From NCBI RefSeq assembly GCF_030687535.1, contig NZ_CP117437.1, positions 4,485,501 to 4,549,500 on the forward strand: a stretch of 64,000 nucleotides of DNA, in the 5' to 3' direction. The stretch is from Pseudomonas sp. FP2335. Lineage in GTDB: Bacteria > Pseudomonadota > Gammaproteobacteria > Pseudomonadales > Pseudomonadaceae. Below are positions 1-7,806 of this stretch, piece by piece. Under the pieces are notes generated by a model that worked only from the letters and a program-made list of their open reading frames with translations, was not told where the DNA came from and did no database searches. The position numbers and the translations under genes were made by a program. Numbering within the stretch: position 1 is the stretch's first letter; every line of letters begins with the position of its first letter.

Positions 1-1
1 G

Positions 2-358
2 CGCTGCGGCAAGACCCCGACCTGCCTGTACATGGCCATGCAATTCGGTATCCGCGCGGCCAACTACCCGCTGACCGAGGACGACATGGAACACCTGACG
101 CTGCCTGCGGCCTTGCGTTCGCACCGGCACAAGCTGTTCGGCCTGACCATCGACCCGGACCGCCTTACCTCGATCCGCAACGAGCGCAAGCCCAATAGCC
201 GTTATTCCAGCTATGCGCAGTGCGAATTCGAGGTGCGTGAAGTGGAAAATCTGTTCCGCCGCGAGAATATTGCGCACATCAATTCCACGCATTTCTCGGT
301 GGAAGAGATTTCCGCGAAGATTCTGGTCGAGAAAGGGGTAGAGCGCCGTTTCAAGTAA
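2..358 (+). CDS. ppsR: PEP synthetase regulatory protein PpsR (C-terminal part)
   Basis: Reading frame 2 is open from the window edge to the TAA at 356-358, so the N-terminus lies outside. The visible 118 residues begin [16 protein letters not shown] and contain the [10 protein letters not shown] and [10 protein letters not shown] stretches typical of the DUF299 family of bifunctional kinase/pyrophosphorylases. These act on phosphoenolpyruvate synthetase, inactivating it by ADP-dependent phosphorylation and reactivating it by Pi-dependent dephosphorylation. The RxGKTP motif is normally in the middle of a roughly 270-residue protein, so a little over half is missing. In pseudomonads the gene usually lies divergent from ppsA, which cannot be checked here. 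Identification rests on motif recall only. Confidence 0.9.
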   Translation, partial: RCGKTPTCLYMAMQFGIRAANYPLTEDDMEHLTLPAALRSHRHKLFGLTIDPDRLTSIRNERKPNSRYSSYAQCEFEVREVENLFRRENIAHINSTHFSVEEISAKILVEKGVERRFK

Positions 359-368
359 CCCCGAAGCC

Positions 369-502
369 TGTAGTGAGCGGGCTTGCCCGCGCTGGGCGGC
401 GCAGCCGCCCCAAATCCAGGCGGCCGCGGTCTTTCTGAAACACCGCGGCGGCCTTATTGGGGCGGCTTCGCCGCCCAGCGCGGGGCAAGCCCGCTCACTA
501 CA
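369..502. repeat. Large inverted repeat between convergent genes
   Basis: The left arm TGTAGTGAGCGGGCTTGCCC and a near-perfect reverse complement ending at 502 enclose GC-rich sub-palindromes (GGCGGC...GCCGCC and GCGGCCG...CGGCC). It resembles the REPIN elements elsewhere in the window in having two REP-like stems facing each other, but its outer sequence (TAGTGAGCGGGC) differs, so it is a separate subfamily. It lies between convergent ppsR and the MocR gene, and its right end contains the MocR stop codon (498-500). It could end transcription from both sides. Confidence 0.8.
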
Positions 503-1922
503 ATTGAAATCGTCCGCCGCCCTGCCCCAGCGCGGTCGCCAGCGCATCAAACCCGGCCAACAGCAACTGATCATCCCCCGACGTATTGCAGATACTCGCC
601 CGAATAAACTGCGGCACCGCCGTCTGCCCCACGGCAAACGCCTCGGCGGTGGCGATCAGGTAATTGTTCTGTTTGAGCTCGGCTTCGATTTCCGACGCGC
701 GCCACGGCTCCGGGACTTCAATCCAGAAGTGCGGGCTGTTTAGGTGCGTGCGGTATTCAAGACCGGCCAACAACCCTTGCACCAAGGCTTTGCGGCGACT
801 GATCTCATTGATCTGCTGGCGCAGCAGGTATTCGGCGGTGCCGTTTTCGATCCACTGTGTCGCCAGTTCTAGCGTCACCGGCGTGGCCATCCAGCAGGTC
901 GAGCGCAGCGCCGCCGAGATGCGGCTGACCAAGGCCGGTGGTGCATGCACATAGCCCACGCGCAACCCGGCAGACACTGCCTTGCTCAAGCTGCTGATCA
1001 AAATCGTACGCTCAGGCGCGAAATAGCTGAGGGGCGGTGGACGATCCTCCACCAGCACGCCGTGGGCTTCATCTTCAAGAATCAGTAGATTGTGTTCCCG
1101 ACAGACCCGGGCCAAGGCTTCGCGGCGCGGAATCGAAAGTACTGCAGTGGTCGGGTTCTGAATGGTCGGCGTGCAATACAACGCCGAAACCCGGTGGTTA
1201 CGACAGACTTCATCCAGCGCCCCCGGCAGCACGCCTTCCTCATCCATCTCCAGGCCGATCAGACGCACACCCAACATGCGCGCCGCCGTGATCAACCCTG
1301 GATAGGTCAGTTGCTCGGTGACCACCGTATCGCCGGCGCGCAGCAACGCCATCATGGCGCAGAGTAAACCGTGCTGGCCGCCGTTGACGCAGATGACCTG
1401 CTCGGGAATCGGATGAAAATCGCGTTGTACCAGCCATTGCGCACCCGCCTCGCGATAACGCGGCAGCCCGGCGTCGGGCGTGTAGGCACTGATGTCCTGG
1501 AGGAACTTGGCGTTGGTCGCCAGGGTTTGCAGGCTCTGGGCCAGGAAGGCCGTTTCCTGCCCGGGAATATGCATGTTGCGGCTCATGTCGAAGTACTGGC
1601 GCGGCTCCTCGCTGAAGTTGCGAAAGCCTTCATCGCGCTGGCGCTCCATCCCCCGCTTGCGCACGAAAGTTCCGTCCCCCACCCGCGCCACCACCAACCC
1701 CAGGCGTTCCAACTCGCCGTAGGCCCGGCTGATGGTGCCGATGGTCACCCCCAGATTGTCGGAAAGCACCCGATGAGGCGGTAGCTTTCGTCCTGGTTCA
1801 ATCAGCCCTTCAAGGATGCCCCGTTCCATGACATCGGACAGGCGCTTGTACTTCACGCCCTGACCGCTGGACAACCCCTCACGCATAATTGACACCATGT
1901 CAATATTTGTTTTGACAGCCAT
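498..1922 (-). CDS. MocR-type transcriptional regulator (GntR HTH plus aminotransferase-like domain)
   Basis: The 474-residue product has a GntR winged helix at about residues 20-90 (RKLPPHRVLSDNLGVTIGTISRAY) and a fold-type-I aminotransferase domain for the remainder. The domain includes the PLP-lysine context ILISSLSKAVSAGLRVGY near residue 315 and NPTT and DEAHG motifs. MocR proteins use PLP, alone or with an amine or amino acid, as effector and usually control a divergent gene. Here that is the EamA exporter at 2026 and the sulfur cluster behind it. The start at 1922 leaves a 103-bp shared intergenic region. The last codon runs into the 369-502 repeat. By analogy with divergent MocR/EamA pairs it may sense an amino acid or PLP adduct such as cysteine-PLP; that is inference. 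Confidence 0.88.
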   Translation of the reverse strand: MAVKTNIDMVSIMREGLSSGQGVKYKRLSDVMERGILEGLIEPGRKLPPHRVLSDNLGVTIGTISRAYGELERLGLVVARVGDGTFVRKRGMERQRDEGFRNFSEEPRQYFDMSRNMHIPGQETAFLAQSLQTLATNAKFLQDISAYTPDAGLPRYREAGAQWLVQRDFHPIPEQVICVNGGQHGLLCAMMALLRAGDTVVTEQLTYPGLITAARMLGVRLIGLEMDEEGVLPGALDEVCRNHRVSALYCTPTIQNPTTAVLSIPRREALARVCREHNLLILEDEAHGVLVEDRPPPLSYFAPERTILISSLSKAVSAGLRVGYVHAPPALVSRISAALRSTCWMATPVTLELATQWIENGTAEYLLRQQINEISRRKALVQGLLAGLEYRTHLNSPHFWIEVPEPWRASEIEAELKQNNYLIATAEAFAVGQTAVPQFIRASICNTSGDDQLLLAGFDALATALGQGGGRFQL

Positions 1923-1950
1923 CTTTCGCCCTAATAGTGTGCTTTTACGG

Positions 1951-2006
1951 GTTCAATCACCGGATGAAACAACTCAATACACAGTCAATATAGAGTTCAA
2001 TTCCGG
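1951..2006. promoter_or_regulatory. Direct repeats in the MocR/EamA intergenic region, candidate operator
   Basis: GTTCAATCACCGG (1951-1963) and GTTCAATTCCGG (1995-2006) are same-orientation near-copies 44 bp apart, lying between the divergent starts at 1922 and 2026. MocR dimers typically bind two direct repeats in such regions. No clear -35/-10 pair is visible for either direction. Operator function is inferred from position and repetition only. Confidence 0.45.
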
Positions 2007-2025
2007 CTCATGGAAGTAATAAACG

Positions 2026-2976
2026 ATGCCAATGTCCGCCGTTCTCGAAAACACTGAAAAAACCAAATCCCAGAAACAATGGCTGGCCGGCCTGGTCACC
2101 AGCGTGATGTTCCTGATCGTGTGCCTGAGCTGGGGCACCACCTGGCTGGGCATCAAGATCGCCGTGGAGAGCGTGCCGCCGCTGACGTCCGCCGGCCTGC
2201 GCTTCCTGATCGCCTTCCCGCTGTTCCTGTGTTTTGCCATGGTGCGCCGGGAGCCGATCCTGTTTCCCCGGGAAAGCCGCTGGTTCTTCGTGTTCGTGAC
2301 GCTTTCCTACTTCAGTGTTCCTTATTACCTGCTCAACTACGGCGAGATGCATGTCTCGTCCGGGCTTACCGCCCTGCTGTTCAGTTGCATGCCGGTGTTC
2401 ATCCTGATTTTCTCCGCGCTGTTCCTGCGCGAGCGCATCTACTTCTCCCAGGTGGTCGGCATCGGCATCGGTTTCGGCAGCCTCTACATGATCATCAAGA
2501 GCCAGGGCCTGCACCTGGACCACGCCGAGTTTCTCGGGGTACTGGCCATTCTGAGCGCCGCGATCATGCACGCCTTGTGCTACGTCATTACCAAGCAAAA
2601 AGGCAGCGCCATCAGCGTGATCACTTACAACACCCTGCCCATCGGCATTGCCGGGCTGATGCTGTTCGTGGCGGGCCTGTGGTTTGAAACGCCGACCTTC
2701 GAGGCCATCACCCTGCGCTCCTGGAGCGCGTTGTTCTACCTGGGGCTGGTGGCCTCGGTCGGCGGGTTCATCGTGTACTTCATGCTGCTCAAGCGCTTGA
2801 GCCCGATCATCCTGTCGTTCGTGTTCATCATCTTTCCGGTGTTCGCGGTGATCATCGGCGCCTGGTACGAAGGCATGGCGATTTCCCGCGACCTGATGCT
2901 GTACTCGGCCATCCTGCTGGCCGGCTTTGCGATCACCAAGTTGCCGATTGAAAAACTCCTGGCCAAGAAAAATTGA
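2026..2976 (+). CDS. EamA/DMT-family transporter, probable metabolite exporter
   Basis: The 316-residue product is strongly hydrophobic and shows the two-repeat, ten-helix layout of drug/metabolite transporters. The first EamA repeat opens with CLSWGTTWLGIKIAVES at about residues 35-50, and the second starts near residue 165 (FLGVLAILSAAIMHALCY). Members export amino acids and related metabolites; YdeD/EamA of E. coli exports O-acetylserine and cysteine. The start at 2026 is preceded by GGAAG ten bases upstream; a second ATG two codons on is possible. The gene is divergent from the MocR regulator and 38 bp ahead of the JAMM/E1 fusion gene. An exporter or overflow valve for a cysteine-pathway intermediate therefore fits, but the substrate cannot be read from sequence. 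Confidence 0.85.
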   Translation: MPMSAVLENTEKTKSQKQWLAGLVTSVMFLIVCLSWGTTWLGIKIAVESVPPLTSAGLRFLIAFPLFLCFAMVRREPILFPRESRWFFVFVTLSYFSVPYYLLNYGEMHVSSGLTALLFSCMPVFILIFSALFLRERIYFSQVVGIGIGFGSLYMIIKSQGLHLDHAEFLGVLAILSAAIMHALCYVITKQKGSAISVITYNTLPIGIAGLMLFVAGLWFETPTFEAITLRSWSALFYLGLVASVGGFIVYFMLLKRLSPIILSFVFIIFPVFAVIIGAWYEGMAISRDLMLYSAILLAGFAITKLPIEKLLAKKN

Positions 2977-3014
2977 GCTTGCGGCCCCATCAACATCAAC
3001 CACGCGAGAGAAAC

Positions 3015-4877
3015 ATGGACGTCCTCCGCCCAAAAGCCCTGGAACAGATCTACGCCCACGCCAGCTCTAGCTATCCCGAGGAATGCTGTGGCTTCGTCTT
3101 CGCCGACGGCAGTGTGCACCTGGGCAGCAATATCCAGAACGAGCTGCACCGCAAGAACCCCCAGATATACCCGCGCACCGCCGCCAACGGCTACACCTTC
3201 TCGGTGGCCGACACCCTACTGATGAACAAGGCGTCTCGCGGCAACAACCCGGTGGTAGTGATCTATCACTCCCACCCCGACGTAGGCGCCTACTTCAGTG
3301 ACGAAGACCAGGACAAGGCGCTGTTCATGGGCGAACCGATCTTCCCTGTGAGTTATCTGGTGGTCGACGTTCGCCAGGGCCACGCCCTGGGCTCAAAGCT
3401 GTTTGCCTGGGATGGCAAGCATTTCGCCCTCAACCCTTTCAACGACCTGCACACGGAGTTGTCCATGAACGCTGTCTCTTTCCCCGACATTCTGGTTCGC
3501 GTAGCCAAGCTGCCGGAATCGACCCTTGAAGGCACCGGATCGACATTGCGCGAAGTCATTGAAAACCTCTGCATCAACCACCCGCAACTGCGTCCGCACC
3601 TGTTCCACGAGAAGAACAACCAGCTCAAGGAGCACTTCCTGTTTACCGCCGAGGAAGAACTGGTGGGCGCCGATGATCGCCTCCCGGAAAAGGCCAGGAT
3701 CGAAGTGCTGCTCGCCACTTCTGGCGGCATCAATGTCGACACGCTGAGCAATGAAGAGGTGCAGCGCTATGTGCGCCACATCACCCTGCCCGGCGTCGGC
3801 CGCGAAGGCCAGTTGAACCTCAAGAAAGCCAAGGTGCTGATCATCGGCACCGGCGGCCTGGGCTCGCCCATCAGCCTGTACCTGGCGGCAGCCGGCATCG
3901 GCACCCTGGGGCTGGTGGATTTCGACGTGGTGGAAAGCAGCAACCTGCAACGCCAGATCGTCCACGGCAACAGCACGTTGGGCCTGCCCAAGGTCGAGTC
4001 CGCCAAGCAGCGCCTGCAAGACCTCAACCGCCACATCCAGATCAATGCCCACGACACCGCCCTGAATGCCGACAACGCCCTGGAGCTGGTGGGCGCCTAC
4101 GATCTGGTGATCGACGGCACCGACAATTTCGACACCCGCTACCTGGTCAATGACGCCTGCGTCCAGCTTGGCAAACCCCTGGTGTACGGCGCCATCTACC
4201 GCTTCGACGGGCAGATCAGCGTGCTCAACTATAAAGGTGGGCCGTGCTACCGCTGCCTGTTCCCCCAGGCTCCGCCCGCCGAACTGGCGCCCAATTGCAG
4301 CGCCGGCGGGGTCATCGGCGTGCTGCCCGGCGTGGTCGGGATGATCCAGGCCACCGAAGCGATCAAATTGCTGATCGGCATCGGCGAACCCTTGTCCGGC
4401 CGCCTGATGCGCTTCGATGCGCTGGCGATGAAGTTCAGCGAGATCCGCTTCAAGCGCCGCGCCGACTGCCCGTGCTGCTCGGACCTGCGCCACAGCCAGA
4501 CCCAGGCGCCAGCGGTCTGCGCCGACGCCGTGCCAAGCCAGCCGTCGCTGGCCGCAGAACGCTACATCAAGCCCCGCGTCCTCAAGCAACTGCTCGAACA
4601 CCACCACAGCGCCGATGTGCTGCTGGACGTGCGTGACGCCAGCGAACTGGAAGTGTGCAAACTACCAGGCGTGGTGCACATTCCCCTGGCCGAACTGGAC
4701 AGGCAACTCGACAGCCTCAGCCGCGACAATACCCACTACCTGATCTGCTACGCCGGCACCCGCGCCGAACAAGCTGCCACGACCCTGCTGGCGGCCGGTT
4801 TCGCCAACACCAAGGTCTTGCAGGGCGGGATGAAACACTGGGTGCGCGACGTCGAACCCGACATGCCGCTGTATTGA
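3015..4877 (+). CDS. Four-domain fusion: JAMM peptidase, MoaD/ThiS-like ubiquitin fold, E1 (MoeB/ThiF), rhodanese
   Basis: The 620-residue protein has four readable parts. Residues 1-145 are a JAMM/MPN+ metallopeptidase with Glu23 and a perfect HxHPx6SxxD motif (His85, His87, Ser95, Asp98). Residues about 152-240 resemble a MoaD/CysO/ThiS beta-grasp domain ending in RIEVLLATSGG, with the Gly-Gly at 237-238 inside the chain. Residues about 243-490 are a MoeB/ThiF/MOCS3-type E1 with nucleotide loop GTGGLGS (278-284), Arg313, the DGTDNF motif (367-372), Cys428 in the NCSAGG context, and paired zinc cysteines (411/414, 485/488). Residues about 515-620 are a rhodanese with Cys578 in the loop CYAGTR. 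The E1 would adenylate the carrier C-terminus, the rhodanese supply sulfur, and the JAMM domain release a product or process the carrier. The ATG at 3015 follows a GAGAG ribosome site. Together with the CysK- and CysE-like genes downstream it resembles CysO-CysM-Mec of mycobacteria in one chain. Confidence 0.88.
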   Translation: MDVLRPKALEQIYAHASSSYPEECCGFVFADGSVHLGSNIQNELHRKNPQIYPRTAANGYTFSVADTLLMNKASRGNNPVVVIYHSHPDVGAYFSDEDQDKALFMGEPIFPVSYLVVDVRQGHALGSKLFAWDGKHFALNPFNDLHTELSMNAVSFPDILVRVAKLPESTLEGTGSTLREVIENLCINHPQLRPHLFHEKNNQLKEHFLFTAEEELVGADDRLPEKARIEVLLATSGGINVDTLSNEEVQRYVRHITLPGVGREGQLNLKKAKVLIIGTGGLGSPISLYLAAAGIGTLGLVDFDVVESSNLQRQIVHGNSTLGLPKVESAKQRLQDLNRHIQINAHDTALNADNALELVGAYDLVIDGTDNFDTRYLVNDACVQLGKPLVYGAIYRFDGQISVLNYKGGPCYRCLFPQAPPAELAPNCSAGGVIGVLPGVVGMIQATEAIKLLIGIGEPLSGRLMRFDALAMKFSEIRFKRRADCPCCSDLRHSQTQAPAVCADAVPSQPSLAAERYIKPRVLKQLLEHHHSADVLLDVRDASELEVCKLPGVVHIPLAELDRQLDSLSRDNTHYLICYAGTRAEQAATTLLAAGFANTKVLQGGMKHWVRDVEPDMPLY

Positions 4878-4892
4878 GCCGGGGATCGACTG

Positions 4893-5807
4893 ATGCTGCA
4901 TAACTCCATCCTCGACGTGATCGGCCACACGCCCATCGTGCGTCTGGCGCAGTTTTCCGAAGACCTCGGCATCGAGGTCTACGCCAAGCTCGAATCCCTC
5001 AACCCCGGCGGCAGCCACAAGGCGCGCATCGCCCTGGGCATGATCCTCGACGCCGAACGGCGTGGCGTGCTGATCCGCAACGCCGGGCAAACCATCATCG
5101 AGCCCAGTGGCGGCAACACCGGCATTGGCCTGGTAATGGCCGGCAATGTGCTGGGCTACAAAGTGGTGCTGGTGATCCCCGATAACTACAGCCCGGAAAA
5201 ACAGAAGTTGCTGCGCCTCTACGGGGCCAAGGTGGTGCTGTCGGACAGCCGCCTGGGCAACAACTCCCATGGCGAAAAGTGCCTGGAAATGCAGCTGGAA
5301 AACCCCAGCTACGTGATGCTCAACCAGCAGCGCAATGGTGCCAATCCGCAAACCCACCGCGAGACCACCGCGCCGGAGATCCTGCGTGCCTTCGGTGATC
5401 TGCGCGTGGACTACTTCGTCAGCGGCATCGGCACCGGCGGCCATATCACCGGCATCGGCGAAACCCTCAAGGCCACATGGCCGCAGCTGCGGGTGATGGG
5501 CGTGGAGCCGGAAGAATGCGACCTGCTGAAAAACCAGCACGCGCCGCACCATATCCAGGGCCTGTCGATTGGCCTGATTCCGAGCATTCTCAACCTCGAC
5601 GTACTGGACGGCATGCTCAAGGTGTCGCGCCAGGAGTGCATCGACATGATGAAACGCATCATGCGCACGGACGCCATCAGCCTGGGCCTGTCCTCGGCGG
5701 CCAATATGGTCGCCATCGCCAGGCTCGCCCCGGAACTGCCCACCGAAACGGTGGTACTGACCATGGTCTACGACAATGCCGACAGCTACCTGCCCAGTTT
5801 CGAATAA
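4893..5807 (+). CDS. Cysteine-synthase-family PLP enzyme (CysK/CysM-like)
   Basis: The 304-residue product is a fold-type-II PLP enzyme. The cofactor lysine is Lys43 in NPGGSHKAR, the substrate loop is EPSGGNTGIGL (70-80), and the phosphate-binding loop is GIGTGGHITG near residue 173. It starts 15 bp after the fusion gene and is followed 37 bp later by a serine acetyltransferase, so all three are almost certainly co-transcribed. Family members replace the acetyl or phosphate group of an activated serine with a sulfur nucleophile. The neighbouring E1/ubiquitin-fold protein suggests the nucleophile is a protein thiocarboxylate, as for mycobacterial CysM. The loop after Lys43 differs from housekeeping CysK, so it is unlikely to be the main cysteine synthase. 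A cystathionine- or diaminopropionate-type product is an alternative. Confidence 0.86.
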   Translation: MLHNSILDVIGHTPIVRLAQFSEDLGIEVYAKLESLNPGGSHKARIALGMILDAERRGVLIRNAGQTIIEPSGGNTGIGLVMAGNVLGYKVVLVIPDNYSPEKQKLLRLYGAKVVLSDSRLGNNSHGEKCLEMQLENPSYVMLNQQRNGANPQTHRETTAPEILRAFGDLRVDYFVSGIGTGGHITGIGETLKATWPQLRVMGVEPEECDLLKNQHAPHHIQGLSIGLIPSILNLDVLDGMLKVSRQECIDMMKRIMRTDAISLGLSSAANMVAIARLAPELPTETVVLTMVYDNADSYLPSFE

Positions 5808-5844
5808 ACGGTTTCCCAACCATCCAGAATGTGGGGGTGCCTCC

Positions 5845-6837
5845 ATGGGGGGCTTTATTGACATGCAACAGCTGCACGATGAGTTGCTCACCCACCTCAT
5901 CAAGACCCTTACGCCAACGCAGATGAAGCAGCTGGAACCACACCTGGCGCCCTTGGTGCAGAACGCCGCCCAGGCCGTGGCCGAAGACCTGATCGCCTAC
6001 GCCTACCGTGACCCGGCGTCGCGCGGGCGCGGCGAACTGATCCTGGAGTCCTACGCCTCGTTCAAGGCTGTGCTGTTCTATCGCCTGGCGCACCTGGTGT
6101 GGAATTTCCCGGACCAGACCAACGGCGTGTTTTCACGCATTGCCCTCAAGCTCAGCAACCAGGGCAAGATCCTCTCCGGCGCCGAGATCCACCCGGCCGC
6201 GCGCATCGGCCGGCGCTTTGTGCTCGACCATGGCTACGGCACCGTGATCGGCGAGACCTGCGAGATCGGCAACGACTGCTACATCCTCTGCGGCGTGACC
6301 CTCGGTGCCCGTGGCATTGCCAACAACCCGGACGGCAAGCGCCACCCGCGCCTGGGCAACAACGTCGAGATCGGCTCCGGCGCGCGCGTGCTGGGTTATG
6401 TGCTGATCGGCGACGACGTGTTCATCAGCCCCTCCTGCGTGATCACCCAGGACGTGCCGGCGGGCACCAAGGTCAAGGTGGTGAACCAGGTGCAATTGCA
6501 AAAAAACGACGAGTCGGACCATAGCAACTACCTCGGGGCCTTCGCCCTCGACGAGCGCCTGCACGTGGTCGGCGAGATCAATGCCAACCACAAGGTCACC
6601 GTGCTGGACGCCGACTTTCACCCCTTGCAGGGGTTGTTGCTCGAACCCACGGTGAAAGAACGCCATCACCTGCAGTTCCGCCTGCACCGCATCGACTCGG
6701 ACGGCTACCTGCCGCGCCTGCCGCTGAACCTCAAGGTCTGCGGCCCGGAGTTTGAAATCACCCTGCTCTCCCCCCCTGGCTTGAGCGCAATGGTGCGTCA
6801 TTTATTGCAAGCCAGCCCACTGATCGTCCGAGGTTGA
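5845..6837 (+). CDS. Serine O-acetyltransferase with an extra C-terminal domain
   Basis: The 330-residue product carries a left-handed beta-helix of hexapeptide repeats at about residues 114-215. The catalytic Asp128-His129 pair sits in RRFVLDHGYG, followed by VIGET and RHPRLGN, as in CysE/EpsC. It would make O-acetylserine from serine and acetyl-CoA for the preceding synthase homologue. The N-terminal helical domain is complete. About 105 residues after the beta-helix (225-330) are not part of ordinary SATs, end in a hydrophobic tail, and are of unknown fold. Two starts are plausible, 5845 (GGGGG eight bases upstream) and 5863. A start further upstream would overlap the previous gene. The next gene begins two bases after its stop. 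Confidence 0.86.
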   Translation: MGGFIDMQQLHDELLTHLIKTLTPTQMKQLEPHLAPLVQNAAQAVAEDLIAYAYRDPASRGRGELILESYASFKAVLFYRLAHLVWNFPDQTNGVFSRIALKLSNQGKILSGAEIHPAARIGRRFVLDHGYGTVIGETCEIGNDCYILCGVTLGARGIANNPDGKRHPRLGNNVEIGSGARVLGYVLIGDDVFISPSCVITQDVPAGTKVKVVNQVQLQKNDESDHSNYLGAFALDERLHVVGEINANHKVTVLDADFHPLQGLLLEPTVKERHHLQFRLHRIDSDGYLPRLPLNLKVCGPEFEITLLSPPGLSAMVRHLLQASPLIVRG

Positions 6838-6839
6838 AT

Positions 6840-7568
6840 ATGTCCGTGCACACCATGGAAACCCTGGCGCTGTTTGACAGCGCGCCCTACCAGAACGCAT
6901 TCAGCGCCCGGGTGATTGCCGTCAGCGAACACGGCATTGCCCTGGAACACACGTTGTTCTACCCCACCGGCGGCGGGCAACCGGGCGACACCGGCCACTT
7001 AACCCTGGCGGACGGCACGCGGGTCGAGGTGGTCGGTACGGTACGCGACCCGGTGCTGCGTTCGATCATCTGGCACCAGGTGGAACACTGCCCCGAACAA
7101 TTGACCGCCGGTGTGCAAGTCGACGCCGGCCTCGATTGGGAGCGACGCTACCAGCACATGAAGATGCACACCTGCCTGCACCTGTTGTGCTCGCTGATCG
7201 ATGCCCCCGTGACCGGCTGCAGCATCAGCGCCGACAAAGGCCGCCTGGACTTCGACCTGCCGGAAATGACCCTCGACAAAGACAGCCTCACCCGCGACCT
7301 CAATGCGCTGATCGAACAGGCCCACACGGTAAAGGCCCTGGCGATGCCCGCCTCGGAATACGCCACCCTGCTGCAGATCACCCGCACCCAGGCGGTCGCG
7401 CCGCCAGTGATCCAGGGCTCGGTGCGCATCATTGAAATCGCCGGCATCGACATCCAGCCCTGCGGCGGCACCCATGTGATCAACACCGAGGAAATCGGCC
7501 GGGTGTTCTGCGAGAAGATCGAGAAGAAGAGCAAACACAACCGGCGGGTGATCCTGCGCTTCGAGTAA
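6840..7568 (+). CDS. AlaX-type alanyl-tRNA editing protein
   Basis: The 242-residue product matches the stand-alone editing domain related to the second half of AlaRS. It has HxxxH (His106, His110 in YQHMKMH) and CxxxH (Cys208, His212 in QPCGGTHV), which together bind the catalytic zinc, plus the FYPTGGGQPGDTG segment at residues 40-52. Such proteins hydrolyse Ser-tRNA(Ala) or Gly-tRNA(Ala) in trans. The start at 6840 gives a two-base gap after the acetyltransferase; an upstream TTG at 6834 is less likely. Its tight linkage to a serine-consuming pathway suggests it either clears a mischarged amino acid made by the pathway or has been adapted to act on a small-molecule or protein ester. That second role is speculative. 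Confidence 0.88.
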   Translation: MSVHTMETLALFDSAPYQNAFSARVIAVSEHGIALEHTLFYPTGGGQPGDTGHLTLADGTRVEVVGTVRDPVLRSIIWHQVEHCPEQLTAGVQVDAGLDWERRYQHMKMHTCLHLLCSLIDAPVTGCSISADKGRLDFDLPEMTLDKDSLTRDLNALIEQAHTVKALAMPASEYATLLQITRTQAVAPPVIQGSVRIIEIAGIDIQPCGGTHVINTEEIGRVFCEKIEKKSKHNRRVILRFE

Positions 7569-7806
7569 TGGCCACGCAGCTGGGGAGCCAACCCCCCGGC
7601 CGCTTTTCGTACAGCGAACTGACAGGAAATTTATCCGCCTTGTAACATTCAGAAACGTAGAATCTCGCCAGCAGGTCATCGTCCTGATGCACTGCCACCT
7701 GACTCTCGGAGAAAGAGCGCCCGCCCCTTCTCGCGGGGTCTTTCGAACAGAAGCCAAGCTCACCCCACCGCTCCCCTGAACCTGAACGCTGCAGGAATGA
7801 CTGCCT

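Noticed and set aside
7719..7739. Hairpin CCCGC...GCGGG followed by TCTTT between AlaX and the ABC permease
   Set aside because: The stem is short with a long loop and the T run is broken; it is too weak to call a terminator.
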